Source: Aquipseudomonas guryensis (GTDB taxonomy: Bacteria > Pseudomonadota > Gammaproteobacteria > Pseudomonadales > Pseudomonadaceae). Taken from it: 64,000 nucleotides of DNA. The stretch lies in NCBI RefSeq assembly GCF_014164785.1, contig NZ_JACJFN010000001.1:1426001-1490000 (forward strand), given 5' to 3'. Made by a program: the position numbers and the translations under genes. Below, piece by piece: positions 28,313-37,056 of this stretch; position 1 is the stretch's first letter, and each line of letters opens with the position of its first letter. Below the pieces are notes generated by a model. The model made no database searches. It was not told where the DNA came from and saw nothing but the letters and a program-made list of their open reading frames with translations.

Positions 28313-29473
28313 ATGATCCCCTATGGCCGGCAAGACATCACTCAGGCTGATATCGATGCGGTGATCGAAGTGCTGCGCTCGGACTTCCTCACGCAGGGAC
28401 CGATGGTGCCGCGTTTCGAGCAGTCCGTGGCTAGGCATGTGGGCGCCGGGCATGCCCTGGCGGTCAACAGCGCCACCTCAGCCTTGCATATTGCCTGCCT
28501 GGCACTGGGGCTGGGGCAGGGAGATTGGCTGTGGACCAGTCCGATAACCTTCGTGGCGTCCGCCAACTGCGCGCTTTACTGCGGCGCTCAGGTGGATTTT
28601 GTCGACATCGATCCGCACACCTACAACCTCAGCCCGGCAGCCCTTGCCGCCAAGCTCGAGGTGGCAGAGCGCGAAGGTAAACTGCCGAAAGTTGTCGTTG
28701 CCGTTCACCTCTGTGGGCAGCCGTGTGACATGCAGGCCATCGACGAGCTGGCTCGGCGCTATGGCTTCAAGGTCATCGAGGATGCTTCACATGCCATCGG
28801 CGGCAAGTATCAGGGCGAGTTCATCGGCAATTGTCGCTACAGCGATATAACGGTATTCAGCTTCCACCCGGTGAAGATCATCACCACGGCGGAAGGTGGG
28901 ATGGCCTTGACCAACGATTCCGCGCTGGCTGAGAGCATGGCGCTGTTGCGTAGTCATGGCATTACCCGCGACCCGCAGCAGATGACCCACGAGGCTGATG
29001 GCCCTTGGTACTACCAACAGATAGGGCTGGGCTTCAACTACCGCATGACCGAGCTGCAGGCTGCGCTGGGCGTAAGCCAGATGGAGCGGCTTGATCAGTA
29101 TGTTGCGCGCCGGCATCAGTTGGCCGAGCGTTATGACAAGCTGCTTGCAGATCTGCCTGTGGTCACGCCCTGGCAGCACCCGGACTCATACTCCGGCCTG
29201 CACTTGTATGTGGTGCGTTTGCAGTTGGATGAGCTGCGTACAACCCATGCCCAGGTCTTCGCCGCGCTACGCGAGCAGGGCATTGGTGTGAATCTCCATT
29301 ACATCCCCGTGCATACCCAGCCGCACTACCAGCGCATGGGCTTCCAGGCTGGCGATTTCCCTGAGGCTGAACGCTACTACGCAGAGGCCATCAGCCTGCC
29401 AATGTTCCAGACCATGAGTGAGGAACAGCAGGATGTGGTGGTTTCGGCGCTGAAGAAAGCGCTGCAACCATGA
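28313..29473 (+). CDS. pseC: UDP-4-amino-4,6-dideoxy-N-acetyl-altrosamine transaminase PseC
   Basis: A 386-residue PLP aminotransferase of the DegT/DnrJ/EryC1 type. The PLP-binding Lys188 lies in FHPVKIITTAEGG, and the N-terminus has the IPYGRQDI stretch typical of PseC. It aminates the 4-keto sugar made by PseB. It overlaps pseF by 4 bases. Confidence 0.94.
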   Translation: MIPYGRQDITQADIDAVIEVLRSDFLTQGPMVPRFEQSVARHVGAGHALAVNSATSALHIACLALGLGQGDWLWTSPITFVASANCALYCGAQVDFVDIDPHTYNLSPAALAAKLEVAEREGKLPKVVVAVHLCGQPCDMQAIDELARRYGFKVIEDASHAIGGKYQGEFIGNCRYSDITVFSFHPVKIITTAEGGMALTNDSALAESMALLRSHGITRDPQQMTHEADGPWYYQQIGLGFNYRMTELQAALGVSQMERLDQYVARRHQLAERYDKLLADLPVVTPWQHPDSYSGLHLYVVRLQLDELRTTHAQVFAALREQGIGVNLHYIPVHTQPHYQRMGFQAGDFPEAERYYAEAISLPMFQTMSEEQQDVVVSALKKALQP

Positions 29474-30165
29474 GACTGGCAGTCATCCCGGCGCGGGGCG
29501 GCAGCAAGCGTATTCCGCGCAAGAACATCAAACTGTTCTGCGGCAAGCCGATGCTGGCCTGGTCGATCGAAGCCGCTCTGCAGAGCGGCTCTTTCGATCA
29601 AGTGATTGTCTCCACCGACGACCAGGAAATCGCCGCAGTGGCCCGGCAGTACGGTGCCACAGTGCCTTTTATCAGGCCACAACAGCTGGCGGACGACCAC
29701 ACCGGAACCATCCCGGTCATCCAGCACGCCATCGAGTGGTTCAACGATGAAGGGCATGCTGTTGAACTGGCCTGCTGCCTCTACGCGACGGCCCCTTTCG
29801 TGCAGGCTGAGGATATTCGGCGTGGCTTGGAGGTCTTGCTACAGACGGGCAGCGACTACGCCTTTACGGTCACCAGTTATGCCTTCCCCATCCAGCGGGC
29901 CATTCGCCTGACAGAGGCTGGGCGGGTCGCCATGTTCAATCCCGAGCATTTCAACACGCGCTCCCAGGACTTGGAGGAGGCATTTCACGATGCCGGCCAG
30001 TTCTACTGGGGGTGTGCCTCTGCCTGGTTGCGCGGTGATCCGATCTTTGGGTCGGGCTCCGCCCCTATTATGCTGCCCCGTCATCGTGTCCAGGATATCG
30101 ACACCCAGGAAGACTGGGTGCGGGCGGAATGGCTGTTCAAGGCCATGCAAGCGCAGCTGGGTTGA
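29470..30165 (+). CDS. pseF: Pseudaminic acid cytidylyltransferase PseF
   Basis: A 231-residue CMP-sugar synthetase. The nucleotide-binding loop is IPARGGSKRIPRKNIK, followed by STDDQEIAAVA and the DAGQFYWG stretch typical of PseF. It activates pseudaminic acid to CMP-Pse, the donor for transferases. In this locus it comes before the synthase step genes. Confidence 0.93.
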   Translation: MRLAVIPARGGSKRIPRKNIKLFCGKPMLAWSIEAALQSGSFDQVIVSTDDQEIAAVARQYGATVPFIRPQQLADDHTGTIPVIQHAIEWFNDEGHAVELACCLYATAPFVQAEDIRRGLEVLLQTGSDYAFTVTSYAFPIQRAIRLTEAGRVAMFNPEHFNTRSQDLEEAFHDAGQFYWGCASAWLRGDPIFGSGSAPIMLPRHRVQDIDTQEDWVRAEWLFKAMQAQLG

Positions 30166-30170
30166 CGGTG

Positions 30171-31253
30171 ATGAAGGTTGTCTTCCGAGCCGATGCCTCC
30201 CTCGCTATCGGTACTGGGCATATTTACCGCTGTCTGACGCTTGCCGACACCTTGCGTAGCCGGGGCGGCGAGTGTCATTTCATCTGCCGTGAGCATCCAG
30301 GCAACCTACTGACGCTGATAAGAGAGCGCGGCTATCCCGTGCATTCGTTCGCAGTGCCAGCGGACGCACCTGTTGGCGACGTTTTGGCTCACGCCCAATG
30401 GCTAGGGGTTACCCAGGAGCAAGACGCCAGGGACTGTGCGCCGCTTGTGCAGCAACTTTGCCCCGACTGGCTGGTGGTGGATCACTATGCGCTGGATGCC
30501 CACTGGGAGGGTGTCCTGCGGGCACATTGCGGCAACCTGCTGGTGATCGATGATCTGGCTGACCGCACGCATCTGAGCGACCTCCTTCTCGACCAGAATC
30601 TTGGCCGTACAGCCCAGGCTTATCAGGGCTTGGTTCCTGACCACTGCGTGGTCCTGGCGGGGGCTCAGTACGCCCTGTTGCGTCCTGAGTTTGCGCAGCT
30701 GCGCAGCTACAGCCTGCAGCGCCGTAGCCGGCTTGCTGGCGTCCGGCAGATACTCGTCAGCATGGGCGGCGTGGATCTACCGAATGCCACGGCTCAGGTA
30801 CTTAGGGCCCTTCGCGACTGCGGCCTGTCAGCGGATAGTCATGTTAGCGTGATCATGGGTTCGACCGCACCGTGGATTGAGCGGGTGAAGGCGTTGCTGC
30901 AAGAGCTGCCTTTTTCCGGCGAGGTTCTGGTCAACGTCCGAGACATGGCGCAGCTGATGGCTAATAGTGACCTTGCCATCGGTGCCGCCGGTGGCTCGTC
31001 ATGGGAGCGCTGCAGTCTCGGGCTCCCCACGCTGCTAGTGACCCTCGCGGACAATCAGCTGCCGGGAGCGCAAGCCCTGCATGAGGCCAAGGCTGCTCGC
31101 TGGCTTGGCGGCGTTGCGGATATTTCGCAGAAGCTTGCCCCGGCACTTACCGAGGTTTCTACGACCCTGGGAGCGTTCAATCTAAGTGCCGCGGCCGTTT
31201 GTGATGGAGACGGTGCAGGTCGAGTCGCTTCATACATGTTGGAGTCAGCATGA
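30171..31253 (+). CDS. pseG: UDP-2,4-diacetamido-altropyranose hydrolase PseG
   Basis: A 360-residue GT-B-fold hydrolase that removes UDP from the diacetamido sugar. The N-terminal RADASLAIGTGHIYRCLTLA has the conserved loop with the catalytic His. The C-terminal half has SMGGVDLPN and AIGAAGGSSWERCSLGLPTL, the GT28-like nucleotide site. I took the ATG at 30171, five bases after the pseF stop. It overlaps pseH by 4 bases. Confidence 0.92.
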   Translation: MKVVFRADASLAIGTGHIYRCLTLADTLRSRGGECHFICREHPGNLLTLIRERGYPVHSFAVPADAPVGDVLAHAQWLGVTQEQDARDCAPLVQQLCPDWLVVDHYALDAHWEGVLRAHCGNLLVIDDLADRTHLSDLLLDQNLGRTAQAYQGLVPDHCVVLAGAQYALLRPEFAQLRSYSLQRRSRLAGVRQILVSMGGVDLPNATAQVLRALRDCGLSADSHVSVIMGSTAPWIERVKALLQELPFSGEVLVNVRDMAQLMANSDLAIGAAGGSSWERCSLGLPTLLVTLADNQLPGAQALHEAKAARWLGGVADISQKLAPALTEVSTTLGAFNLSAAAVCDGDGAGRVASYMLESA

Positions 31254-31789
31254 GCAAAGGCAGCGAAGGACTTTTGCGGGTCATGGAGGAAAGGGATCTC
31301 CAGTCCGTTCTCTCATGGCGAAACCATCCTGAGGTGCGTCGCTACATGTTCAACTCCGGAGAGATTTCCTGGAGTGAGCATGTGGCATGGTTTGCTGCTG
31401 CGTCTACCAATCCGCGCAAGCATCTACTGGTGTTCGAGTCGGGCGGAGCGTTACTGGGCTTCATCAACTTTAGCGAGTCAGCCGTTGGTGGCATTGCCGA
31501 GTGGGGCTTTCACGCAACTCCGGATGCTCCCAAGGGCACGGGTAAGCACATGCTCGGCTTGGCCTTGAGCTATGGGTTCACCCATTTGGGGTTACACAAG
31601 GTCTCCGCGCAGGTGCTGCAGGGCAATCCCCGCTCGCTGGCGCTGCATCGTAAGCTGGGCTTCATGGAGGAAGGTTGTCTTCGTGAGCAACACAGCGATG
31701 GCTCTGGCTATCAGTCGGTTTACTGTTTTGGTCTACTGCAGCGAGAATGGCAAACTTCCAAAGTTGCTGTAGAAGATTATTTAATATAG
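31250..31789 (+). CDS. pseH: Pseudaminic acid N-acetyltransferase PseH
   Basis: A 179-residue GNAT acetyltransferase. It has the RNHPEVRRYMF-type start (seen as SWRNHPEVRRYMFNSGEIS), a beta-strand/acetyl-CoA region AEWGFHATPDAPKGTGKHML, and VLQGNPRSLALHRKLGF. It acetylates the 4-amino group after PseC. Base composition is G+C-rich here and falls abruptly just past the stop codon. Confidence 0.92.
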   Translation: MSKGSEGLLRVMEERDLQSVLSWRNHPEVRRYMFNSGEISWSEHVAWFAAASTNPRKHLLVFESGGALLGFINFSESAVGGIAEWGFHATPDAPKGTGKHMLGLALSYGFTHLGLHKVSAQVLQGNPRSLALHRKLGFMEEGCLREQHSDGSGYQSVYCFGLLQREWQTSKVAVEDYLI

Positions 31790-31844
31790 AGCGCTTATAG
31801 GCGTTTATTCCAGATAATATAATGAATACTTTGATGTGGCAGCC

Positions 31845-32798
31845 ATGAAAAAAAAAGTATATATCCATATTGGTGCCCATAAGTCAGCATCAACGCTGAT
31901 ACAACAAAACATGAGGGAAAATAGAGCGCTTTTTAGAGAGAGATATGATTTAGATTATTTGCTGGTGGAGGATCTAGTTGATACACCTTTCATCAGGCAT
32001 TTCAGAGCAATTGCAAATACTGAAAAGGCGATGAGCGAACATAGCTTTTTTGACAGTGTAGAGAAAACGAGAGAATACATAGATGAAGCTATAAGGCTTT
32101 CGCCATGCGGAAAAATTCTTATCTCATGGGAGGGTATTCTGGGGCACTCAGCACTTGATCGCTACCAAGGAATATATACTCATGTGAAGGCCGTTTCTGA
32201 ATCGCTCAAGGCTATTTTTAAAAATCAAGATTGCCGTGTAGTCTTAATTGTTAGAAAGCAAGATAGCTTTATAGAGTCTTGCTATTTGCAGCAAATCAAG
32301 GAAGGCAGAACATTGTCATTCCAAGAGTTTATCGAGAGTATCGATATACATAGAATCTCTTGGTGCAATATAGCCGACACGTTGGAGTCGGATTTTGGCG
32401 AAGACTTCGGAGTCGTTCCGTTTGAGTCCATTACTATTCTTGGGGCTAAGTTGTTTCTAGGCTCATTTTTTAATTTTCTTATGGGGGAAAAAATAGACAT
32501 GGAGGAGGTCGCCCTAATAGAAAATGCCAATAGTGGGTTGTCTGCTCGCGGAGTGGACATTTCTAGAGAGATCTTGCCTTATATAAGTGAAAAAAACCTA
32601 AGGGCTATGAAGAAATTAATTTTTGCTGAGTTTAATAGCTCCAAGCTTGGAAAGGCATCGTTTTTCGATGGTTTCACAAGAGCGTTGATAAAGAAAGCAA
32701 ATGCAGAAGGTAATCGTGAGCTTTATATAAGGTATTTTTCTGAATTTATTTCATCTGCGGGAATGGAGTCTGATACTTTAAAAGCTTACTGGCTCTGA
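31845..32798 (+). CDS. Sulfotransferase-like P-loop protein, A+T-rich
   Basis: A 317-residue protein not normally part of pse clusters. The start YIHIGAHKSASTLIQQN (5-21) resembles the 5'-phosphosulfate loop of PAPS sulfotransferases (HIGxHKTGTTxIQ). RKQDSFIESCYLQQ at 137-150 resembles the 3'-phosphate motif (R-x2-D-x4-S-x-Y). The ENANSGLSARG stretch at 226-236 also recalls this family. I infer transfer of sulfate from PAPS to a sugar, perhaps on the pseudaminate glycan. Codon use is strongly A+T-rich compared with pseH and pseI on each side, so it looks inserted. The ATG at 31845 lacks a good ribosome site. Confidence 0.65.
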   Translation: MKKKVYIHIGAHKSASTLIQQNMRENRALFRERYDLDYLLVEDLVDTPFIRHFRAIANTEKAMSEHSFFDSVEKTREYIDEAIRLSPCGKILISWEGILGHSALDRYQGIYTHVKAVSESLKAIFKNQDCRVVLIVRKQDSFIESCYLQQIKEGRTLSFQEFIESIDIHRISWCNIADTLESDFGEDFGVVPFESITILGAKLFLGSFFNFLMGEKIDMEEVALIENANSGLSARGVDISREILPYISEKNLRAMKKLIFAEFNSSKLGKASFFDGFTRALIKKANAEGNRELYIRYFSEFISSAGMESDTLKAYWL

Positions 32799-33023
32799 TT
32801 TTTTATATTTGATATATCAGTTTATTATTCTTTGAGTTTTTTGCTTATTTTGCGGTCAGGCGGATGTTTGTAGTTTTTAGGGGCGAGTGGCTGTGGAGTC
32901 GAGCGCCTGAATAGATTCCTGATTCGCCGGATTATTGGCTGGCGAATTGGGAGTGGTAAAGTCTTCGTAAATTTTTATATTAATGTTTTTTTGGGCCTCA
33001 TATAATCAATACTGGTGTATCCC

Positions 33024-34070
33024 ATGATCTGTGAAATCAACGGTAGAAAGATCGGCAAAGGCTTTCCTCCCTACGTGATTGCGGAGCTGTCTGCGAACCA
33101 TAATGGTTCTCTGGAGCGAGCACTCGAGACAATAAAGTCCGCATATGAGAGTGGCGCTCATGCCATTAAGATGCAGACCTATACCGCGGACACCATGACC
33201 ATCGATTGCGACCGTGAAGACTTCATGATCCGCGGTGGATTGTGGGACGGCTACAAGTTGTATGACCTGTACAAGTGGGCGGAAACACCTTTCGAGTGGC
33301 ATAAACAGATATTCGATTATGCTGGGCGCTTGGGTATCACCATCTTCTCCACCCCATTCGATGAGAGCGCCGTTGACCTGCTGGAAGAGCTTGGGGCGCC
33401 CGCTTACAAGATCGCCTCGTTCGAGGCGACTGACCTACCATTGATTCGGTATGTGGCACGTACGGGCAAGCCAATGATCATGTCCACGGGTATGTGCTCC
33501 GAAGAGGAGATCGCAGAGGCTGTAGCCACTGCGCGCGAAGCAGGTTGTCAGCAGTTAGTGCTGCTGCACTGCATCAGCAGTTACCCGGCACCGGTCGACC
33601 AGGCCAATCTCATGCAGATGCCGGTATTGGCTGAGCGCTTCGGCACCATCCCCGGCCTGTCTGACCACACCCTCGGCACTACCGTCTCGGTGGCTGCGGT
33701 TGCGCTGGGAGCCTGCGTGATCGAAAAGCACTTCACCATCAGCCGGGAAGACAAGGGGCCGGACAGCGAATTTTCGCTAGAGCCGCACGAGTTACAGCGC
33801 CTCTGTCAGGATACCCAGGACGCTTGGTTGGCATTGGGCAAGCCCGGCTTTGAGCGACAGCAGGCGGAGAGCGGTAACAAGCAGTTCCGCCGGTCTATCT
33901 ATTATGTTCGGGACCTCAAGGCCGGTGATGTGATTACCGAGAAGGATATCCGACGCATTAGGCCGGGGTTGGGTTTGGAGCCGAAGTATTTTGACCAATT
34001 GGTGGGTGTAAAAGTTGTCAGAGATATTTCTCGTGGGACTCCGGTCACGTGGGCCTCTCTCGGTAAATGA
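33024..34070 (+). CDS. pseI: Pseudaminic acid synthase PseI
   Basis: A 348-residue NeuB-family enzyme that condenses the hydrolysed sugar with phosphoenolpyruvate. The TIM barrel shows ELSANHNGSLERA, KMQTYTADTMT, STPFDESAVDLLE and KIASFEATD. The C-terminal SAF/antifreeze-like domain begins near 285 (RRSIYYVRDLKAGDVIT). The -10-like TATAAT at 33001-33006 lies only 17 bases before the ATG, and no clear ribosome site is seen. A GTG at 33015 is an alternative start. It is separated from the other pse genes by the sulfotransferase-like gene. Confidence 0.93.
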   Translation: MICEINGRKIGKGFPPYVIAELSANHNGSLERALETIKSAYESGAHAIKMQTYTADTMTIDCDREDFMIRGGLWDGYKLYDLYKWAETPFEWHKQIFDYAGRLGITIFSTPFDESAVDLLEELGAPAYKIASFEATDLPLIRYVARTGKPMIMSTGMCSEEEIAEAVATAREAGCQQLVLLHCISSYPAPVDQANLMQMPVLAERFGTIPGLSDHTLGTTVSVAAVALGACVIEKHFTISREDKGPDSEFSLEPHELQRLCQDTQDAWLALGKPGFERQQAESGNKQFRRSIYYVRDLKAGDVITEKDIRRIRPGLGLEPKYFDQLVGVKVVRDISRGTPVTWASLGK

Positions 34071-34174
34071 ATGAGCTGAATATTAGATAGCATAATTCTT
34101 GTGCCGTCAGTTTAGGGGCTTACCTGCTGTGTCAGCGGGGCTGCTTGAGACTTAGCGAAAGTAGGGATAGAGGC

Positions 34175-35788
34175 GTGAAATATAAATTTGACTCTAAGGA
34201 AGGTTTTCTCTATTCGCTTGCTAAGCAGTGGTATGGACTGAGTCGGCGCCTTTATCGCCTTGGGTATGGGCAGGTCCGGCGCCTTTATCGTCTTTCAAAA
34301 CACGCGATTATTAATGCCTACCTCTTACTGTTGAGTAAGCATCGAGAAAGGAAGCTTCTTTCTAGTACTGAGCCTGTGAAAGAGGTAAATGTATGGCTGA
34401 GTAAGAAAGATCATGTGCCGGTATATTGCTATAGGTTTTTTGATCGAGAGATTGACAGTGCTAGTGTAGTTGGGCGGCTACTTCTTGAAGAGTGCAGTGG
34501 CATTGTTTGTGAGGAGCTGCGTTCTTACATTCGAATTAGATCCTACTTTGCTCAAGACTTTAGGGATTTGGCGAGGGAGGATATTTCAGGCGTGATCAAT
34601 AAAATTTGTACGTATGGCGGGCCTGAACGTCAGGTGCGTAAGCTTAAGGGGCTGCTGATCAAATTTGTTGTGGGGAGATATAGCGCTGCTGATACTTTTG
34701 GGGTCTTGGAGTCCGCAAACGTGAGAAGTGGGGATATATCTGAGCATTTGAAGTTGAAGATGATTGCTCGGATTGTCCGGGATTCGCGAGAAGACTTACT
34801 TCTGAAGTGGCGAGATATATACTTCGCTGAATTTTCGGCTCCAGCGCTTGTGAAGCTCAATATGTATGAGCGTGAGTTGGGCGGCCAAGGCGACATCCTT
34901 TCACTTGAGCGTGCATTTTGCGCGCTTCCATTTTATATCTCTCGCTATTACTCTCAGTTTTTAAAGCCGATTTTTGATGGGGTTCCTGCGGCACAAAACT
35001 ATACCGATGCGCGTTATGCTCCAAGTAGGCAGGAAGAAATCCGTTCATATATTTTAGAGAGGATCCGATCGCGTGAGGCATGTGCATATATCAGGCTTGG
35101 CGATGGCGAGTGTTATGGTTTTGACAGCGATGGAGAGTTTGTAACTGAGGAGGGTTTGCTTCGCCAAGAGCTGCACTGGTGGGGGAGCGGTCTTGATGAT
35201 GCGTTGAGAGCCGAACTTGTCTCGCGCTTCAGAGACAGTATTGGCGTTGCCTCTATCCTTGGGGTGCCGACGGTAAGTCGACTGATTAGAGATTTTAACT
35301 TGATAAAGGCTGATGCCTATCCAGTGAACTCTCTGATGTGCCGAATTTTGGCGGTGATGAAAGGAAGTGCGCCATTGCTAAGTTCGCGATTGGTTGTTGA
35401 GGATCAAAGTAATCTCTTTATTTTTAATGCAGAATTTTTGGATAAAATCTGTGAGCAGGCCGATAAAGTCGTTGTCGTCTCGGGGTTGAGTTCGGATAAA
35501 ATGGCAGACTATTTTTCTTGTGCCAAGTACTCATTTATCGATATTCCAACTCATCGACTGCTTCGTGGTGAAGATTTTGCTAGCTCGAAAGAGGGGGCTT
35601 TGCCCTTTGTGTATCGTCGGTATGAGCAAGAGATAGCGGCCCTTGCCGGCCCAGGAGTTGTATTTTTAATTTCTGCTGGCTTTATTGGTAAGATATTTAT
35701 AGCTCAAGCGGCAAAGAATGGTGCTGTGGCATTGGACGTTGGGCAGTATTTGGTTTCGTATGTGTCGGGCTCTGAGGTTACATCGTGA
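34175..35788 (+). CDS. Large protein with C-terminal GT-D-fold glycosyltransferase domain
   Basis: About 537 residues. The N-terminal 270 residues are basic, include a repeated LYRL unit, and match nothing I know. The C-terminal 250 residues look like a GT-D (DUF1792-type) glycosyltransferase. The Asp-x-Glu motif sits in YIRLGDGECYGF (about 306-317), and the end has GPGVVFLISAGFIGKIFIAQ then ALDVGQYL, matching the family's closing GPTA...DIGH stretch. Directly after pseI it may transfer pseudaminic acid. The start is uncertain: I used a GTG behind TAGGGATAGAGG, and a TTG 30 bases earlier is also open. Confidence 0.6.
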   Translation: MKYKFDSKEGFLYSLAKQWYGLSRRLYRLGYGQVRRLYRLSKHAIINAYLLLLSKHRERKLLSSTEPVKEVNVWLSKKDHVPVYCYRFFDREIDSASVVGRLLLEECSGIVCEELRSYIRIRSYFAQDFRDLAREDISGVINKICTYGGPERQVRKLKGLLIKFVVGRYSAADTFGVLESANVRSGDISEHLKLKMIARIVRDSREDLLLKWRDIYFAEFSAPALVKLNMYERELGGQGDILSLERAFCALPFYISRYYSQFLKPIFDGVPAAQNYTDARYAPSRQEEIRSYILERIRSREACAYIRLGDGECYGFDSDGEFVTEEGLLRQELHWWGSGLDDALRAELVSRFRDSIGVASILGVPTVSRLIRDFNLIKADAYPVNSLMCRILAVMKGSAPLLSSRLVVEDQSNLFIFNAEFLDKICEQADKVVVVSGLSSDKMADYFSCAKYSFIDIPTHRLLRGEDFASSKEGALPFVYRRYEQEIAALAGPGVVFLISAGFIGKIFIAQAAKNGAVALDVGQYLVSYVSGSEVTS

Positions 35789-37056
35789 AAGTCCTAGCAG
35801 CGATCAAGTTTGTCTTTTTATTCTATAAGGGTTTGGAGCGAAATTTCAAGATTATAGGTTATGGGCGAGTTCCTGAGATTTATATTACGGAGAAGGTCAC
35901 GGAGAAATATGCCTTTGCTAAAGGCTTTCGCAGCATTGGCGCTGTCGTGAAGAATTTAAAGCGCGAGCTTTTCGCGGGTGCGGTAAGAAATTTTGACTTT
36001 CCTGATGCTCAAGTGCTTTTTTGTGGTGCCTCGGAAAATAATGAGCGAGAGTTTCGGTATTTTGCAGAGGCTTTCTCTTCTTTGGGGGAGAGTGTCAAGT
36101 ACTCGAGAGTTAATAATGTTTCATTTTTCGAGCAGACCCGCTCGAGGCACAGCCCAAAAACGCGGTCTGTTTTTATATTGATATTTATTCTTTCGCTGAT
36201 TTATACCGTGCGAATTAAAATATGCCCTACGTCGTATAAGTACCTGGTTTCTTACGCTCGGTTGTTTGGGTGGGTCTATCTGAGCGCGATTGATCGTGTT
36301 GATGCCACTAAGTTGGCGGTGGTTGCTAACGATCATACGGACCTTCCAGTCGCGTTCAGCATGGTCATGCAGCTTTTTGGTGTTCGGATGCTCTATCTTC
36401 AGCATGCAGAGGTGACTGAGAAATTCCCTGCTTTGGATTTCGATTATTCGATATTGAGGAACGTACGCTCGCGTAGAGTTTATGAAGGGATTGCTCCTGT
36501 AAAAGGCTCTGTATTTGTTATCCCTAGAGTTTTTGAGTTGCCGGGCATCGCTAATCTATCAAATTCGCTTCCTGCTAACATTCATGTTGTGGTGTATCTG
36601 AGTTCGGTGTTTGATGCGGTGCAGGTTCGTATATGCATTGAAGCGTTAAAAAATAACCCAAATATTATCTCTGTTTCCATTAAACGTCACCCTCGCGTGC
36701 CTGTCGAAAAGATCCATTCGGTGGTGGGTGTCGAGGTTTTTGATGTTGTTCCGGGTCATGAGCATGTTGCGGTGGTTCCTAACTCCTCAGTGGCTGTTGA
36801 GTTGTTAGAGGCAGGTGTGAGGGTCTATCAGTACTTTGCCCTTGATAGTGTGTCGCCTGATTACTATGGGTTTGTAAGAGATGGCATTACTCGTGAGCTA
36901 ACGGCAGGTGACTTGTGTACTAGCTTTTGGAATGATGATTTTTACAGCAAAGACTGGCTGTCTAAATTTAAAGTTTATTCGCCGGCAGTTGACGAAGAGT
37001 GGCGCGCGGTGTTGCTTGAGGCGCAAGATAAAATAGGAGCTTTGCTTCGTGATTAA
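35785..37056 (+). CDS. Putative GT-B-like glycan-transfer protein
   Basis: A 423-residue protein overlapping the previous gene by 4 bases (GTG start). I do not recognise the family with certainty. One hydrophobic stretch (VFILIFILSLIYTV, about 128-141) could touch the membrane. The C-terminal half shows LYLQHAEVTEKFPALDFDYS, SIKRHPRVP and VPNSSVAVELLEAGVRVY, which resemble the acceptor and nucleotide motifs of GT-B capsule or CDP-glycerol-type transferases (QHG, KxHPR, S-x-VA-x-E). Composition is lower in G+C than the core genes. Position suggests a role in adding pseudaminate or a later sugar. Confidence 0.45.
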   Translation: MKVLAAIKFVFLFYKGLERNFKIIGYGRVPEIYITEKVTEKYAFAKGFRSIGAVVKNLKRELFAGAVRNFDFPDAQVLFCGASENNEREFRYFAEAFSSLGESVKYSRVNNVSFFEQTRSRHSPKTRSVFILIFILSLIYTVRIKICPTSYKYLVSYARLFGWVYLSAIDRVDATKLAVVANDHTDLPVAFSMVMQLFGVRMLYLQHAEVTEKFPALDFDYSILRNVRSRRVYEGIAPVKGSVFVIPRVFELPGIANLSNSLPANIHVVVYLSSVFDAVQVRICIEALKNNPNIISVSIKRHPRVPVEKIHSVVGVEVFDVVPGHEHVAVVPNSSVAVELLEAGVRVYQYFALDSVSPDYYGFVRDGITRELTAGDLCTSFWNDDFYSKDWLSKFKVYSPAVDEEWRAVLLEAQDKIGALLRD

